This document shows, in pieces, positions 14,324-22,041 of a stretch of DNA of 42,385 bases; the stretch's first letter is position 1; each line of letters starts with the position of its first letter. The notes beneath the pieces are model-generated. The model was not told where the DNA came from, ran no database searches, and worked only from the letters and a program-made list of their open reading frames with translations. The position numbers were made by a program, and so were the translations under genes. Origin of the DNA: a virus; the IMG/VR virus record IMGVR_UViG_3300048772_000284, positions 1 to 42,385 of that record. The stretch is one strand, 5' to 3'.

Positions 14324-14785
14324 CTCGTTCGCCCAACTGGAATCGTTGCGCGAGACTGACCACTTCACCCGCGGCGACTTCATTTGAATGCCCAGCTTCT
14401 TTGCCAGCTTGAATCCGCTTACGAACATGGTTCGTTCGTCAACGTCCATGGACACGTTCAACTTCTTCAGGAACTCGGCTTTTTGCTCTGAGTTCTCGAA
14501 GATGACGCAGAAGTAAAACCCCACGTCCATGATCTCTTCACGCTGTGCCGTCTCTCGTTTGCGCGCGATTCTGAATGTTTGTTGCGTGGCGGTCAGCTCA
14601 GCGCGCGTGTCGTGCTCCGCCTTGCCGGTGTACTTCACATTCTTGAAGTGCTTCACATCGTCGCCACCACCGTCAATTCCAAGTCCATCCAACGCGTCCG
14701 TTTTGTCGGCCGCGCCTTTGGACAGCCCGTCGAGTCCGTCGAGAAAGTTGTACTCGCCAATGTTTAAGTCGTCCTTCTTCTTCAC
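14309..14785 (-). CDS. Phage protein paired with the PP-loop gene (158 aa)
   Basis: ATG 14785 overlaps the stop of the PP-loop gene by ATGA. The first ~45 residues are Gly/Asp-rich and flexible (NFLDGLDGLSKGAADKTDAL). The remainder is a folded domain with DVGFYFCVIFENSEQKAEFL and ERTMFVSGFKLAKKLGIQM. I recall proteins of this kind beside PAPS-reductase-like genes in other phages, but no function is known to me. The tight coupling suggests a partner or regulator of the PP-loop enzyme. Confidence 0.75.
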   Translation of the reverse strand: MKKKDDLNIGEYNFLDGLDGLSKGAADKTDALDGLGIDGGGDDVKHFKNVKYTGKAEHDTRAELTATQQTFRIARKRETAQREEIMDVGFYFCVIFENSEQKAEFLKKLNVSMDVDERTMFVSGFKLAKKLGIQMKSPRVKWSVSRNDSSWANELGII

Positions 14786-15537
14786 AGATGCCTCCGTACA
14801 AGGTCCAGGTTTGCAAGTGGAAACCAGTCGAGGATTCGCTGGTAGTCTTTCGGGAAGTGTTCTTTGATGGGCGCCAGGTACTCCAAGTGCACGCCGTCAA
14901 AGCTGCGACCGAACATGGTGTAGTCAGCCGGCAGCCTCAGACCGCTCTGCTTGAGGCGCTCCATCAGGTACGCCTTCTTCCAATCCCAAATGGGGTAGAA
15001 GGTTTTAGTGCGCTCGATAATCACACCATGTTTTCGCACCGTGGTGTAGCGCACCAGCCCATCGGTTGCGCGTATGCCGATGGCGTTGTAGATGCTGGTG
15101 GGATCTTTCACATTGGTGTCGTGCTCCAGCACCAGCGCGCGCATCTCTTCTTTCGTGGCGGTTGGCAGTTGCAGCTCATCAATGATGCTCCAACGCTCGG
15201 GTGGTTGAAGCGTGTAGCTGCTGAGTGCTTTGTACAACCCTGGGTGCGGCACCGAGTAGATGCGGGTTTTGAATGCGTTCTGGTAGTAGTCAAGCGCCTC
15301 GTCCACAAAGCTCAAGTCCGGCACCAGATAAAAGTGAACAGGGATAATTCGCTTGAACTTTCCCCACAAAGCCAGCCACGCACCAATGCTGTCCTTGCCA
15401 CAAGAGAAGCTCAGGGACACGGTGTCGTATTTGCGCGCAAGAGACCTTATGACCTCTTCACCGCTGGGCACCATGGTGATCTGTCCGATCTGCGGTTGCT
15501 TCGCTGCCACGACTTTAGTGATGCACAATTTGCTCAT
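14782..15537 (-). CDS. PAPS-reductase-like PP-loop ATPase (251 aa)
   Basis: Starts at ATG 15537. The PP-loop SFSCGKDSIGAW is at residues 43-54; it matches the S-x-G-K-D-S that binds and adenylates substrates in the PAPS reductase/adenine-hydrolase superfamily. KRIIPVHFYLVPDLSFVDEA and the C-terminal FYPIWDWKKAYLMERLKQSG (truncated family motif P-I-x-x-W) support this family. Phage members occur near DNA modification genes and are suspected to act in nucleotide or thio-chemistry; sulfate reduction is unlikely. Its promoter places the predicted transcript start on the A of the ATG, and there is no Shine-Dalgarno, so the mRNA may be leaderless. Confidence 0.85.
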   Translation of the reverse strand: MSKLCITKVVAAKQPQIGQITMVPSGEEVIRSLARKYDTVSLSFSCGKDSIGAWLALWGKFKRIIPVHFYLVPDLSFVDEALDYYQNAFKTRIYSVPHPGLYKALSSYTLQPPERWSIIDELQLPTATKEEMRALVLEHDTNVKDPTSIYNAIGIRATDGLVRYTTVRKHGVIIERTKTFYPIWDWKKAYLMERLKQSGLRLPADYTMFGRSFDGVHLEYLAPIKEHFPKDYQRILDWFPLANLDLVRRHL

Positions 15538-15543
15538 AAGTAT

Positions 15544-15572
15544 ATTATAACTCAACGACTTGCAAAAGTCAA
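15544..15572 (-). promoter_or_regulatory. Strong leftward promoter, probably leaderless transcript
   Basis: Minus strand TTGACT (15572-15567, 5/6), 17-base spacer, perfect TATAAT (15549-15544). Six bases separate the -10 from ATG 15537, so the expected start nucleotide is the A of the ATG itself. A dyad GACTT-GCAA-AAGTC (15557-15570) overlaps the -35 and could be an operator. Confidence 0.8.
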
Positions 15573-15587
15573 TGTGGTAAAACCCCA

Positions 15588-15609
15588 GTGTTTACGGGGT
15601 GTTTACGGG
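15588..15609 (+). repeat. Tandem 11-base direct repeat in divergent promoter region
   Basis: GTGTTTACGGG occurs at 15588-15598 and again immediately at 15599-15609, with a partial third copy (GTGTTCGG) after. The second copy supplies the -35 of the small terminase promoter. Spacing of one helical turn suggests side-by-side protein binding. Confidence 0.6.
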
Positions 15610-15629
15610 GTGTTCGGTTGTGCTATTAT
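15602..15629 (+). promoter_or_regulatory. Rightward promoter for the terminase gene, probably leaderless
   Basis: TTTACG (15602-15607, 4/6), 16-base spacer, TATTAT (15624-15629, 5/6) preceded by TGC (extended -10). Six bases then separate it from GTG 15636, so the predicted start falls on the start codon, mirroring the divergent promoter. Confidence 0.6.
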
Positions 15630-15635
15630 TCTGTT

Positions 15636-16202
15636 GTGCAAGCGAAGAAGAAAAAACCCGTGTCTAAGCAGGCTGCGCTAAAATCCGCGCTGGTTGCGAA
15701 GAGCGAAGCCAAAGGGCATACCGCGGTGAAGCCCCCACCCCCGAAGAAGAACAACGGCAATACATCGAAGCGCGGAGTTGTCGGCGAGGGGCATCCGTTT
15801 GTCAAAGTCGATGTGGACCAGCTCGCGCTCCTGGTGAAGATCGGCTGCACCATGGACGAGATCGCCGAAGTTCTCAAGGTTGCCAAGGACACCATCGAGC
15901 GGAATTATATGCCTGTGGTCGTAGCCGCACGCAAAGAGCGCAACGTCGCCATTCGCCGCAAGCAATATCAGCTTGCAATGGACGGCGACCGTACCATGTT
16001 GGTGTGGCTTGGCAAGCAGTGGCTCGGGCAGACCGATCAACTTCAACTGGGCAACAACCCTGACAATCCTCTAACGCCAGGGGGTTCGGTGCCAGTCATT
16101 GAGATTATCTTCGTCGAGTCCGATGGCGATGGGCACCCGAAAACCATAGAAGGCATTGTTGAACCAAAGAAGCTGACGGGTGGTAGCAATGCTTCAAAGT
16201 GA
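15636..16202 (+). CDS. terS: Terminase small subunit (188 aa)
   Basis: GTG start at 15636; no better start and no Shine-Dalgarno precede it. The first ~60 residues are Lys/Pro-rich and flexible. The centre is a HTH of the TerS type: KIGCTMDEIAEVLKVAKDTI, then ERNYMPVVVAARKERNVAIR and the typical end of this family MVWLGKQWLGQTDQ (here MLVWLGKQWLGQTDQ). The small subunit recognises the packaging site on concatemeric DNA and loads the motor encoded next, which overlaps by 14 bases. The C-terminal acidic tail probably contacts the large subunit. Confidence 0.92.
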   Translation: MQAKKKKPVSKQAALKSALVAKSEAKGHTAVKPPPPKKNNGNTSKRGVVGEGHPFVKVDVDQLALLVKIGCTMDEIAEVLKVAKDTIERNYMPVVVAARKERNVAIRRKQYQLAMDGDRTMLVWLGKQWLGQTDQLQLGNNPDNPLTPGGSVPVIEIIFVESDGDGHPKTIEGIVEPKKLTGGSNASK

Positions 16203-17502
16203 ACAAGCAGTGCGCGATGAACAGCGGTTTCAAGAGCAGCGCGAAGTTGTCGGCAACCCTCGCGCCTACTTCCCAGCAAAGTTCAAAGCGTTGTTCCAGC
16301 CTGCACGCTACAAATCCATGCACGGCGGTCGTGGTTCAGGAAAGTCGTGGGCGGCTGCGCGCGCACTGGTTTTGCTCATGGGGAAGAAGCCATTGCGCGT
16401 GCTCTGCGCCCGTGAGTTGCAGAACTCCATTGCGGAATCAGTGCATCGGCTGATAAGCGACCAGATATTCGACCTGGGCCTGCTCGGCAAATTCATCATT
16501 ACAGAGAAGTCCATCCGCTGTATCAACGGAGGAGAGTTCATCTTCGCCGGCATTCGCTCCAATCCAATGAAGATCAAGTCCATGGAAGGTCTTGACGTGT
16601 GTTGGGTTGAGGAGGCATCGGTCATCTCGGAGCGAAGCTGGGAGTTGCTCACCCCCACCATCCGCAACGGCAAGGTTTACACGGGACGCGACGGTGTGCG
16701 GGAGCCGGAGATCTGGCTGACGTGGAATCCTGACCAGATGGACGACCCTACCTACGTTCGTTTTGCCAAGAACTTGCCACCAGGCTGCGTTGACATTGTT
16801 GTCAACTGGACAGACAATCCATTCTTTCCAAACGTACTCCGCCGTGAGAAGGATTACGACTACAGCCGCGACCCTGACCTGGCAGCTCACGTGTGGGGCG
16901 GCGAGTGCCGCGTCAACAGCGAGGCACAGATTTTCAAAGGCCGCTACATTGTCGATTTGTTTGCACCACCAGATGATGCCCGCTGGTATCACGGCATGGA
17001 CTTCGGGTTTGCCAACGACCCATTCGCGCTCACCAAGATGTACATTACCGGCGACGAACCCACGCTTCAAGAGTTGTGGGTTTACGACGAGCGCAGCGGC
17101 GTAGGCATTGAACTAGATGATTTGCCCACACACGTTCGCTCTATGCCCACGGCTCTGAAGTGGCCGTGCAAAGGCGACAACTCTCGGCCGGAAACGATCA
17201 GCTACCTGAAGCGCGTGGTGCCAATGAATCTCGTCGCCGCTGAGAAGTGGGGCGGTTCAGTCGAGGATGGCATCACGCACATGAAGGGCTTTCGTAAGAT
17301 TCACGTGCATTCAGTGAACTGCCCACGCGGTCAAAAGGAGTTCCGTCTTTACCACTACAAGGTGGACCCGAAGACAGAAGAGGTTCTGCCGATCATCGTC
17401 GATGCCTGGAACCACACCATTGACGCCGACCGCTACGGCCTGGATGGCCTCATTCATCGTCGCGGCGCCGACAAGGTTTGGTCGCGGTTTGCAGGGCACT
17501 GA
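16189..17502 (+). CDS. terL: Terminase large subunit, PBSX-type (437 aa)
   Basis: Packaging ATPase and headful nuclease. ATG 16189 is preferred, with GTG 16180 possible. The ATPase half has Walker A GGRGSGKSW (K52), the adenine-binding ARELQNSIAESVH, and Walker B DVCWVEEA (136-143). The nuclease half carries GMDFGFANDPFAL near 268 and DGLIHRRG near the end, with acidic residues of an RNase H-like fold. Length is usual for terminase_3/3C proteins. Family members of this type often package by headful, which would fit a circularly permuted genome, but the window cannot show it. Confidence 0.95.
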   Translation: MLQSEQAVRDEQRFQEQREVVGNPRAYFPAKFKALFQPARYKSMHGGRGSGKSWAAARALVLLMGKKPLRVLCARELQNSIAESVHRLISDQIFDLGLLGKFIITEKSIRCINGGEFIFAGIRSNPMKIKSMEGLDVCWVEEASVISERSWELLTPTIRNGKVYTGRDGVREPEIWLTWNPDQMDDPTYVRFAKNLPPGCVDIVVNWTDNPFFPNVLRREKDYDYSRDPDLAAHVWGGECRVNSEAQIFKGRYIVDLFAPPDDARWYHGMDFGFANDPFALTKMYITGDEPTLQELWVYDERSGVGIELDDLPTHVRSMPTALKWPCKGDNSRPETISYLKRVVPMNLVAAEKWGGSVEDGITHMKGFRKIHVHSVNCPRGQKEFRLYHYKVDPKTEEVLPIIVDAWNHTIDADRYGLDGLIHRRGADKVWSRFAGH

Positions 17503-17513
17503 GCGATAATCGC

Positions 17514-17541
17514 TTGTATTTGGGTTGGGCTAGGGTATACT
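17514..17541 (+). promoter_or_regulatory. Possible promoter ahead of the portal gene
   Basis: TTGTAT (3/6) at 17514-17519, 16-base spacer, TATACT (5/6) at 17536-17541, in the only gap between the terminase and portal genes. Leader would be about 10 bases and contains GAGG. Confidence 0.4.
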
Positions 17542-17558
17542 GATTTCGAGGTTTGGGC

Positions 17559-19508
17559 ATGACCGATAAGCTCAGCATCAAATCCTTGGTGCGCGACACC
17601 AAACGCGAAGAAGCGCAATCCCGCAAGGCAATCACCAAGGACTCCTTCCAAAATTTCAGCGCCAAGCTGGGCATCGGCACCGACAATCTCTCCTCAACAT
17701 CTACCTACGGCTTCAACCCCATCACCCGAATACGCATCATGCTGGAGTGGATTCACCGCGGCTCCTGGCTAGGTGGCGTTGCGGTGGACGCTGTGGCCGA
17801 TGACATGACCCGCGCCGGTGTGAAGATTGAAAGCGAACTAGAGCCAGACCAGGTTGAGCGCATCGAAGAGGTCGCCACAGAGCTTCACGTATGGGACGAG
17901 ATCAGGGACAACATCGCATGGAGCCGCCTGTACGGCGGCTCTATTTGCGTCTTCCTCATCGAAGGGCAGAAGATGTCCACGCCACTGCGCGTCGAGACCG
18001 TGGGCAAGGGGCAGTTCAAGGGGTTGGTCACGCTTGACCGCTGGATGGTGGAACCCTCGCTGGGCGACCTGGTGACAGATTACGGCCCTAACCTGGGCAA
18101 GCCAAAATTCTACACCGTCAACGCCAACTCCCCCGCGCTCATCGGCGAGAAGATTCACTACTCTCGCGTGATTCGCATGGAGGGTGTGCGCCTGCCCTTC
18201 CAGCAGCGGATGACGGAAAACCTGTGGAGCATCTCGATCTACGAACGCATATACGACCGTATGGTGGCCTACGACTCAACCACCACGGGCATGGCGCAGT
18301 CAGTCTACAAGTCGTACCTGCGCACCGTGCGCATGAAGGACTTGCGCGAGAACATCGCTGCCGGGGGCAACCAGATGGATGGCGTTGTCCAGTATATGCA
18401 GATGATGGCCCGCTTCCAGTCTATCGAAGGCATTACCCTGCTCGACATCGAAGATGAGTTCCAAGAGGGCGGCGCGCAGAACTTCGCCGGCCTGCGCGAA
18501 GTTCTCATGTCCGTGGGCGAGCAGATCGGCGGCGGCATGGACCCCGCCATGCCGCTGGTTCGCCTCTTCGGTATGAGTCCAGCAGGGTTCTCCAGCGGCG
18601 ACGCTGATCTTCGGATGTGGTACGACTCTGTGAACAAAATGCAGAAGACCAGGCTCCAGGTGCCGGTCACTGCCATCTATCGCTGCATCGCGCAGAGCGA
18701 AGGCTACGAAGTGCCCGAGGGTTTCGCAATCGAGTTCGTTCCGTTGTGGCAGCTCACCGATGTAGAGAAGTCGCAGATCGCCAACACCGTCACAACATTC
18801 GTTTCACAAGCGCGAGAGCAGGGTGTAGTGAAGCCAGATCTTGCGCTCCAGGAGTTGAAGCAGAGTTCCAAGACCACGGGTTACTGGTCCAACATCACCA
18901 CCGACGATATAAAGGAAGCGGAGGAACAAGGCCCTCCGCAGCCTGCCAACGTCGAGACTGCTGAGGCTGGTCAAGGTGTTGCACCAGGGGAGAAAGCTCA
19001 ACCGGGCAAGGCTGCGCCGCAAAAAGCGAAAGCTCCCGGCGCGTCAAAGGACTCTGCTTCAACAGTTGCCGAGCTGCACCGCTTGTACGGGTTGCAGGTG
19101 GTCATCGAGAATATGGCCGGCACTATCCGCCGCGGCGTCGGGTGGGAGTCGCTCATGCCCGACGACTACGGATACATTCGTCGTCACGAGGGCGCTGATG
19201 GAGATGCTGTCGATTGCTTCGTGGGCAAAGACGCACGTGCTCTCAATGCCTACGTCATCGACCAGAGAGATTTACGAACGGGTCTATTTGACGAGCACAA
19301 GGCCATGCTTGGATTCAAGACAGCCGGTGATGCCGTTGAAACCTACCTGCTCGCCTATGACAGTGGAGACGGCGACCCCCAGCGCATCATGGCCTGCACT
19401 TCGATGACGGTGCCGGAGTTCCGGTTATGGCTGGAGTCGAGTGACAAGACTGTTCCCTGCATCGAGGGCGTGCGCGATGTTCCTGGCGTTGAGGCCATTG
19501 ACCTGTGA
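17559..19508 (+). CDS. Portal protein (DUF1073 type) fused to a pyrophosphatase-like domain
   Basis: The 649-residue protein has two parts. Residues ~30-440 are the portal of the DUF1073/phage_portal group: SWLGGVAVDAVADDMTRAGV, VRLPFQQRMTENLWSISIYE, LVRLFGMSPAGFSSGDADLR. It forms the dodecameric DNA entry ring. A Pro/Ala/Lys linker (~445-505) leads to residues ~512-640, which match the InPase-like domain found in polyvalent and head-associated phage proteins: ENMAGTIRRGVGWESLMPDD, YGYIRRHEGADGDAVDCFVG, then DEHKAMLGF. The acidic D-x-x-D and E/D cluster expected for metal binding is present (DYGYIRR, DGDAVD). Role of the domain on the portal is unknown. ATG 17559; ends in GTGA overlap. Confidence 0.9.
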   Translation: MTDKLSIKSLVRDTKREEAQSRKAITKDSFQNFSAKLGIGTDNLSSTSTYGFNPITRIRIMLEWIHRGSWLGGVAVDAVADDMTRAGVKIESELEPDQVERIEEVATELHVWDEIRDNIAWSRLYGGSICVFLIEGQKMSTPLRVETVGKGQFKGLVTLDRWMVEPSLGDLVTDYGPNLGKPKFYTVNANSPALIGEKIHYSRVIRMEGVRLPFQQRMTENLWSISIYERIYDRMVAYDSTTTGMAQSVYKSYLRTVRMKDLRENIAAGGNQMDGVVQYMQMMARFQSIEGITLLDIEDEFQEGGAQNFAGLREVLMSVGEQIGGGMDPAMPLVRLFGMSPAGFSSGDADLRMWYDSVNKMQKTRLQVPVTAIYRCIAQSEGYEVPEGFAIEFVPLWQLTDVEKSQIANTVTTFVSQAREQGVVKPDLALQELKQSSKTTGYWSNITTDDIKEAEEQGPPQPANVETAEAGQGVAPGEKAQPGKAAPQKAKAPGASKDSASTVAELHRLYGLQVVIENMAGTIRRGVGWESLMPDDYGYIRRHEGADGDAVDCFVGKDARALNAYVIDQRDLRTGLFDEHKAMLGFKTAGDAVETYLLAYDSGDGDPQRIMACTSMTVPEFRLWLESSDKTVPCIEGVRDVPGVEAIDL

Positions 19509-21196
19509 CCGACTACCCGCCAACTCGGTTCTGCTCCACCCGCGCTGCGCTTGCCAATGGGGTGACGCGGGACGCGCGTTTTGTGGAGCAGGAGCTGCCC
19601 CGCGTGCGCAAGAGCCTGCACGATAGGATGTTGGAGGCCAGAGACGAAGTAGGCATGGCCGAAGATTCTTTGTTTGACACACACGACAAGAAAGACGCCG
19701 AGGGCCGTGAGCACGTTCCCGCAGGCAGCAGTAAGGGTGGGCAGTTCGGCAAGGGTGCAGGCAGTTCGTTTTCTAAAGCGCCGATGGAAGCACGGAAGAA
19801 GGCTGTGCTGAATCAGATTGAAAGCAAAGGGTTCTCGGAGATTTCCGGCAACGCGGGAAAAGAACTGATCGCCGCAATGCGCGAAGATGGCTACAAAGTG
19901 GAGAGCGCGGGAAATGGTGTTGTTCGCGTGACCGCCAAAAAAGCAACCCCAGCCCCTCCATCGCAGCGCGCGGCTAAAGTCACCATGACCCCTGCGCAGA
20001 GCAAGAATAACATCGCGCAGCTTGAGAAGTTGTCGGGTGTTGTCGCTAAGAAAATGTCAGCCATCTACGAGCGAATGGAGGCGGCAAAGCCTAACAGCGC
20101 CGAGTACAAACAAGCAGTGCGTGAGTATGAGGCAGCAGGGCAAGAGCCAGGCGCTGAAGTAGGGTACGGGAACCCTGGTGCAAGCGAGGAGTCGCAGAAA
20201 AAAGCAATGGCGCGCGTTGCCGCGAAGGACAAAGAGCGCGGTTTTGATTGGGATAAGGACTGCCAGCGGTTTAACGTAATCGCTCCCGAAGACCGCAGTA
20301 CGTGGCCCGCGCACTGCCTTCGCATCCCAGCCAAAGCGAAAGGCCCAATCTATTTGGGAATCTATCCTGAGAGCGCTTTTTGGGGCTCGTACATGCCGTA
20401 TAACGGCGGCCCACGAAAACCGCTCTATAATCCAGCCTACAGAATAGAAGGTAACTCAGGTAAGTTGGCCCGTGGAAGAAGTCTGCGCAAAGATGAGAAG
20501 GCGATTGACGCTGCGCTTGAAAAGGCGAACGCTGATCCGAGCAGCATAGCGTTCATGTATGCTTCGGCAATGTGGGCTTTGGCTATTCGCAGCGGCGCAA
20601 AAGAAGGCAAGTCTGCGAATAAAGTTGACTACGAAACCGGCGAAGTAGAAGAGACGAACGAGCTGACCTTCGGTACGCTCACCATGCGCGGAAAACACAT
20701 TCGTGTGCGACAGGGCGGGGTGTACATCGCCATGCCGGGCAAGAAGGGCTCTGTCATTGATCTGCGTGTGCCTGACAAATTCGCAAAGGGATACTCAAAC
20801 AGTGATCCAAAACACCCCGGGCTTAAAGAGAAGGCCGGCTCTAATGGCAAGGTGTTCGGCGATCACATTTCATACAGCGCACTGCGCAAGTGGATGGACT
20901 CTGTGAAACTTGGCGAGGGTCGCGCCCTGGGAGACTACATTCCGCACGACGTGCGTATGCTGCGCGCAACGAACGAGGCCAAGCGCGTGATTGCGGGGAT
21001 GAAGCCGCCTGAAGGCTATGTGCAGTGGAAGATGCACTTCAAGGCAGTGAAGGCCGCGGTTGGCAAGGTGCTAACCGATACACCAGGCGCTTTTATGTCG
21101 TACATCGACCCTGGTGTATGGAAGCCTTGGGCGAAATGGCAGGACAAAAAGACAATGGAAAAGATTGCGAAGTTTTGGGGTGGAGACGATGAGTAG
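19505..21196 (+). CDS. Topoisomerase IB-like protein in head operon (563 aa)
   Basis: GTG 19505 overlaps the portal stop by GTGA. Residues ~70-90 (REHVPAGSSKGGQFGKGAGS) are a flexible glycine patch common in head-associated phage proteins. Residues ~270-545 follow the type IB topoisomerase layout: LRIPAKAKGPIYLGIYPESA and Y-containing strand, an active-site-like R362 in ALAIRSGA, FGTLTMRGKHIRV, K413/K414 in PGKKGSVIDL, H481-D-V-R484 in PHDVRMLRAT, and the Tyr533 in SYIDP. All residues expected of the R-K-R-H/N-Y set can be placed. It could relieve supercoils during packaging or ejection. Sequence divergence means activity is not certain. Confidence 0.82.
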   Translation: MTDYPPTRFCSTRAALANGVTRDARFVEQELPRVRKSLHDRMLEARDEVGMAEDSLFDTHDKKDAEGREHVPAGSSKGGQFGKGAGSSFSKAPMEARKKAVLNQIESKGFSEISGNAGKELIAAMREDGYKVESAGNGVVRVTAKKATPAPPSQRAAKVTMTPAQSKNNIAQLEKLSGVVAKKMSAIYERMEAAKPNSAEYKQAVREYEAAGQEPGAEVGYGNPGASEESQKKAMARVAAKDKERGFDWDKDCQRFNVIAPEDRSTWPAHCLRIPAKAKGPIYLGIYPESAFWGSYMPYNGGPRKPLYNPAYRIEGNSGKLARGRSLRKDEKAIDAALEKANADPSSIAFMYASAMWALAIRSGAKEGKSANKVDYETGEVEETNELTFGTLTMRGKHIRVRQGGVYIAMPGKKGSVIDLRVPDKFAKGYSNSDPKHPGLKEKAGSNGKVFGDHISYSALRKWMDSVKLGEGRALGDYIPHDVRMLRATNEAKRVIAGMKPPEGYVQWKMHFKAVKAAVGKVLTDTPGAFMSYIDPGVWKPWAKWQDKKTMEKIAKFWGGDDE

Positions 21197-21332
21197 TCCA
21201 ACAATGAAAGAAGCTGCCGAGTACGGGCGTACGCACGCCTTCGACCCTGATTTCGCGGAGCAACTGGAAGAAGACTGCGACAATGGCGGTCTTGATTTTG
21301 AAGACGACGACGAAGAGACAGACGAGGACTGA
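21189..21332 (+). CDS. Small acidic protein (47 aa)
   Basis: ATG 21189 overlaps the end of the topoisomerase-like gene by eight bases, with GGAG before it. Reads MSSPTMKEAAEYGRTHAFDP and then a strongly acidic tail (about 15 Asp/Glu in the last 25). Could be a DNA mimic or packaging/capsid clamp; no family recognised. Confidence 0.6.
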   Translation: MSSPTMKEAAEYGRTHAFDPDFAEQLEEDCDNGGLDFEDDDEETDED

Positions 21333-21334
21333 CC

Positions 21335-21601
21335 TTGGCAAAGCGCGGCGTGAAGAGCTACGAGGAGAGCACCACAGCCAAAGTGGTTCCATTCCGCGTC
21401 ATCGCTGCTCAGCTTCACACGTCGCCGCGCGTGGTGGAGCGTGAGTTCCACTCAGGCGTGAACAAACTGAAGGCCGTGCCAGGCGCGTTTGATGCCATGC
21501 TCACCCTGCTCCGCATCAAATCTGTTGAGCGGCGAATGGGCACACGATGCGGCTCGGTGGAGTGCAACCAGGATTTTATCAGGGAGAACGGAGGTCGCTG
21601 A
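21335..21601 (+). CDS. Small HTH protein, sigma-region-4-like (88 aa)
   Basis: TTG start at 21335, two bases after the previous stop, with GAGGA ahead. The segment FRVIAAQLHTSPRVVEREFH then SGVNKLKAVPGAF follows the pattern of a tri-helical HTH such as sigma70 region 4 (I-A-x-x-L-x-x-S-x-x-x-V-x-x-x-x-x-x-x-x-x-K-L). It has no other sigma domain. It may regulate late genes or bind DNA in the packaging complex. Unusual place, inside the head operon. Confidence 0.6.
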   Translation: MAKRGVKSYEESTTAKVVPFRVIAAQLHTSPRVVEREFHSGVNKLKAVPGAFDAMLTLLRIKSVERRMGTRCGSVECNQDFIRENGGR

Positions 21602-22041
21602 CGCTCTACACAGACGAAGCAGGACTTGATTTTATCGCAGCCAATGAAGGGCTGGTGCTAACCATTAGCAACGACAACGGACACCCTGTCATCGGCCACG
21701 GCCACGACCTCACTCATCAAGAGATTGCCGGCGGTATATACGCCAACGGAATCACCACACTCCAAGCACAACTGATTCTTGAGCGTGACTGTCGCGAGTG
21801 GGATGCTGCGATCAACGCTCTCAACTGGCCCTTGAACCAGAATCAACATAACGCCCTCTGCGACTTTACACACAACCTGGGAGTGGGCAAGTTGCAACGG
21901 CTCGCGGCGCATGGACAAGAGCAGGTGTGTGTTCAGCTGCCGCGCTGGGTGTATGAGAAGCAGAACGGTGTTGAGGTGGTGAGCAAGGGGCTCGTCGCGC
22001 GACGCGCAAAGGATGTAACGCTGTATCAGACTCCATGCTGA
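21547..22041 (+). CDS. Endolysin, T4-lysozyme-like GH24 (164 aa)
   Basis: Peptidoglycan-degrading muramidase. The active-site region is ANEGLVLTISNDNGHPVIGH then GHDLT: Glu and Asp (E-x8-D) match the T4 lysozyme E11-D20 pair, but the residue aligned with catalytic-like Thr26 is Val. The remainder (QAQLILERDCREWDAAINAL, NQNQHNALCDFTHNLGVGKL) fits the C-terminal GH24 helices. No signal peptide, so it needs a holin, which is not seen. The true start is unclear: ATG 21547 overlaps the previous gene by 55 bases and GTG 21562 is an alternative. Its place between head genes may point to a virion-associated form. Confidence 0.8.
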   Translation: MRLGGVQPGFYQGERRSLTLYTDEAGLDFIAANEGLVLTISNDNGHPVIGHGHDLTHQEIAGGIYANGITTLQAQLILERDCREWDAAINALNWPLNQNQHNALCDFTHNLGVGKLQRLAAHGQEQVCVQLPRWVYEKQNGVEVVSKGLVARRAKDVTLYQTPC

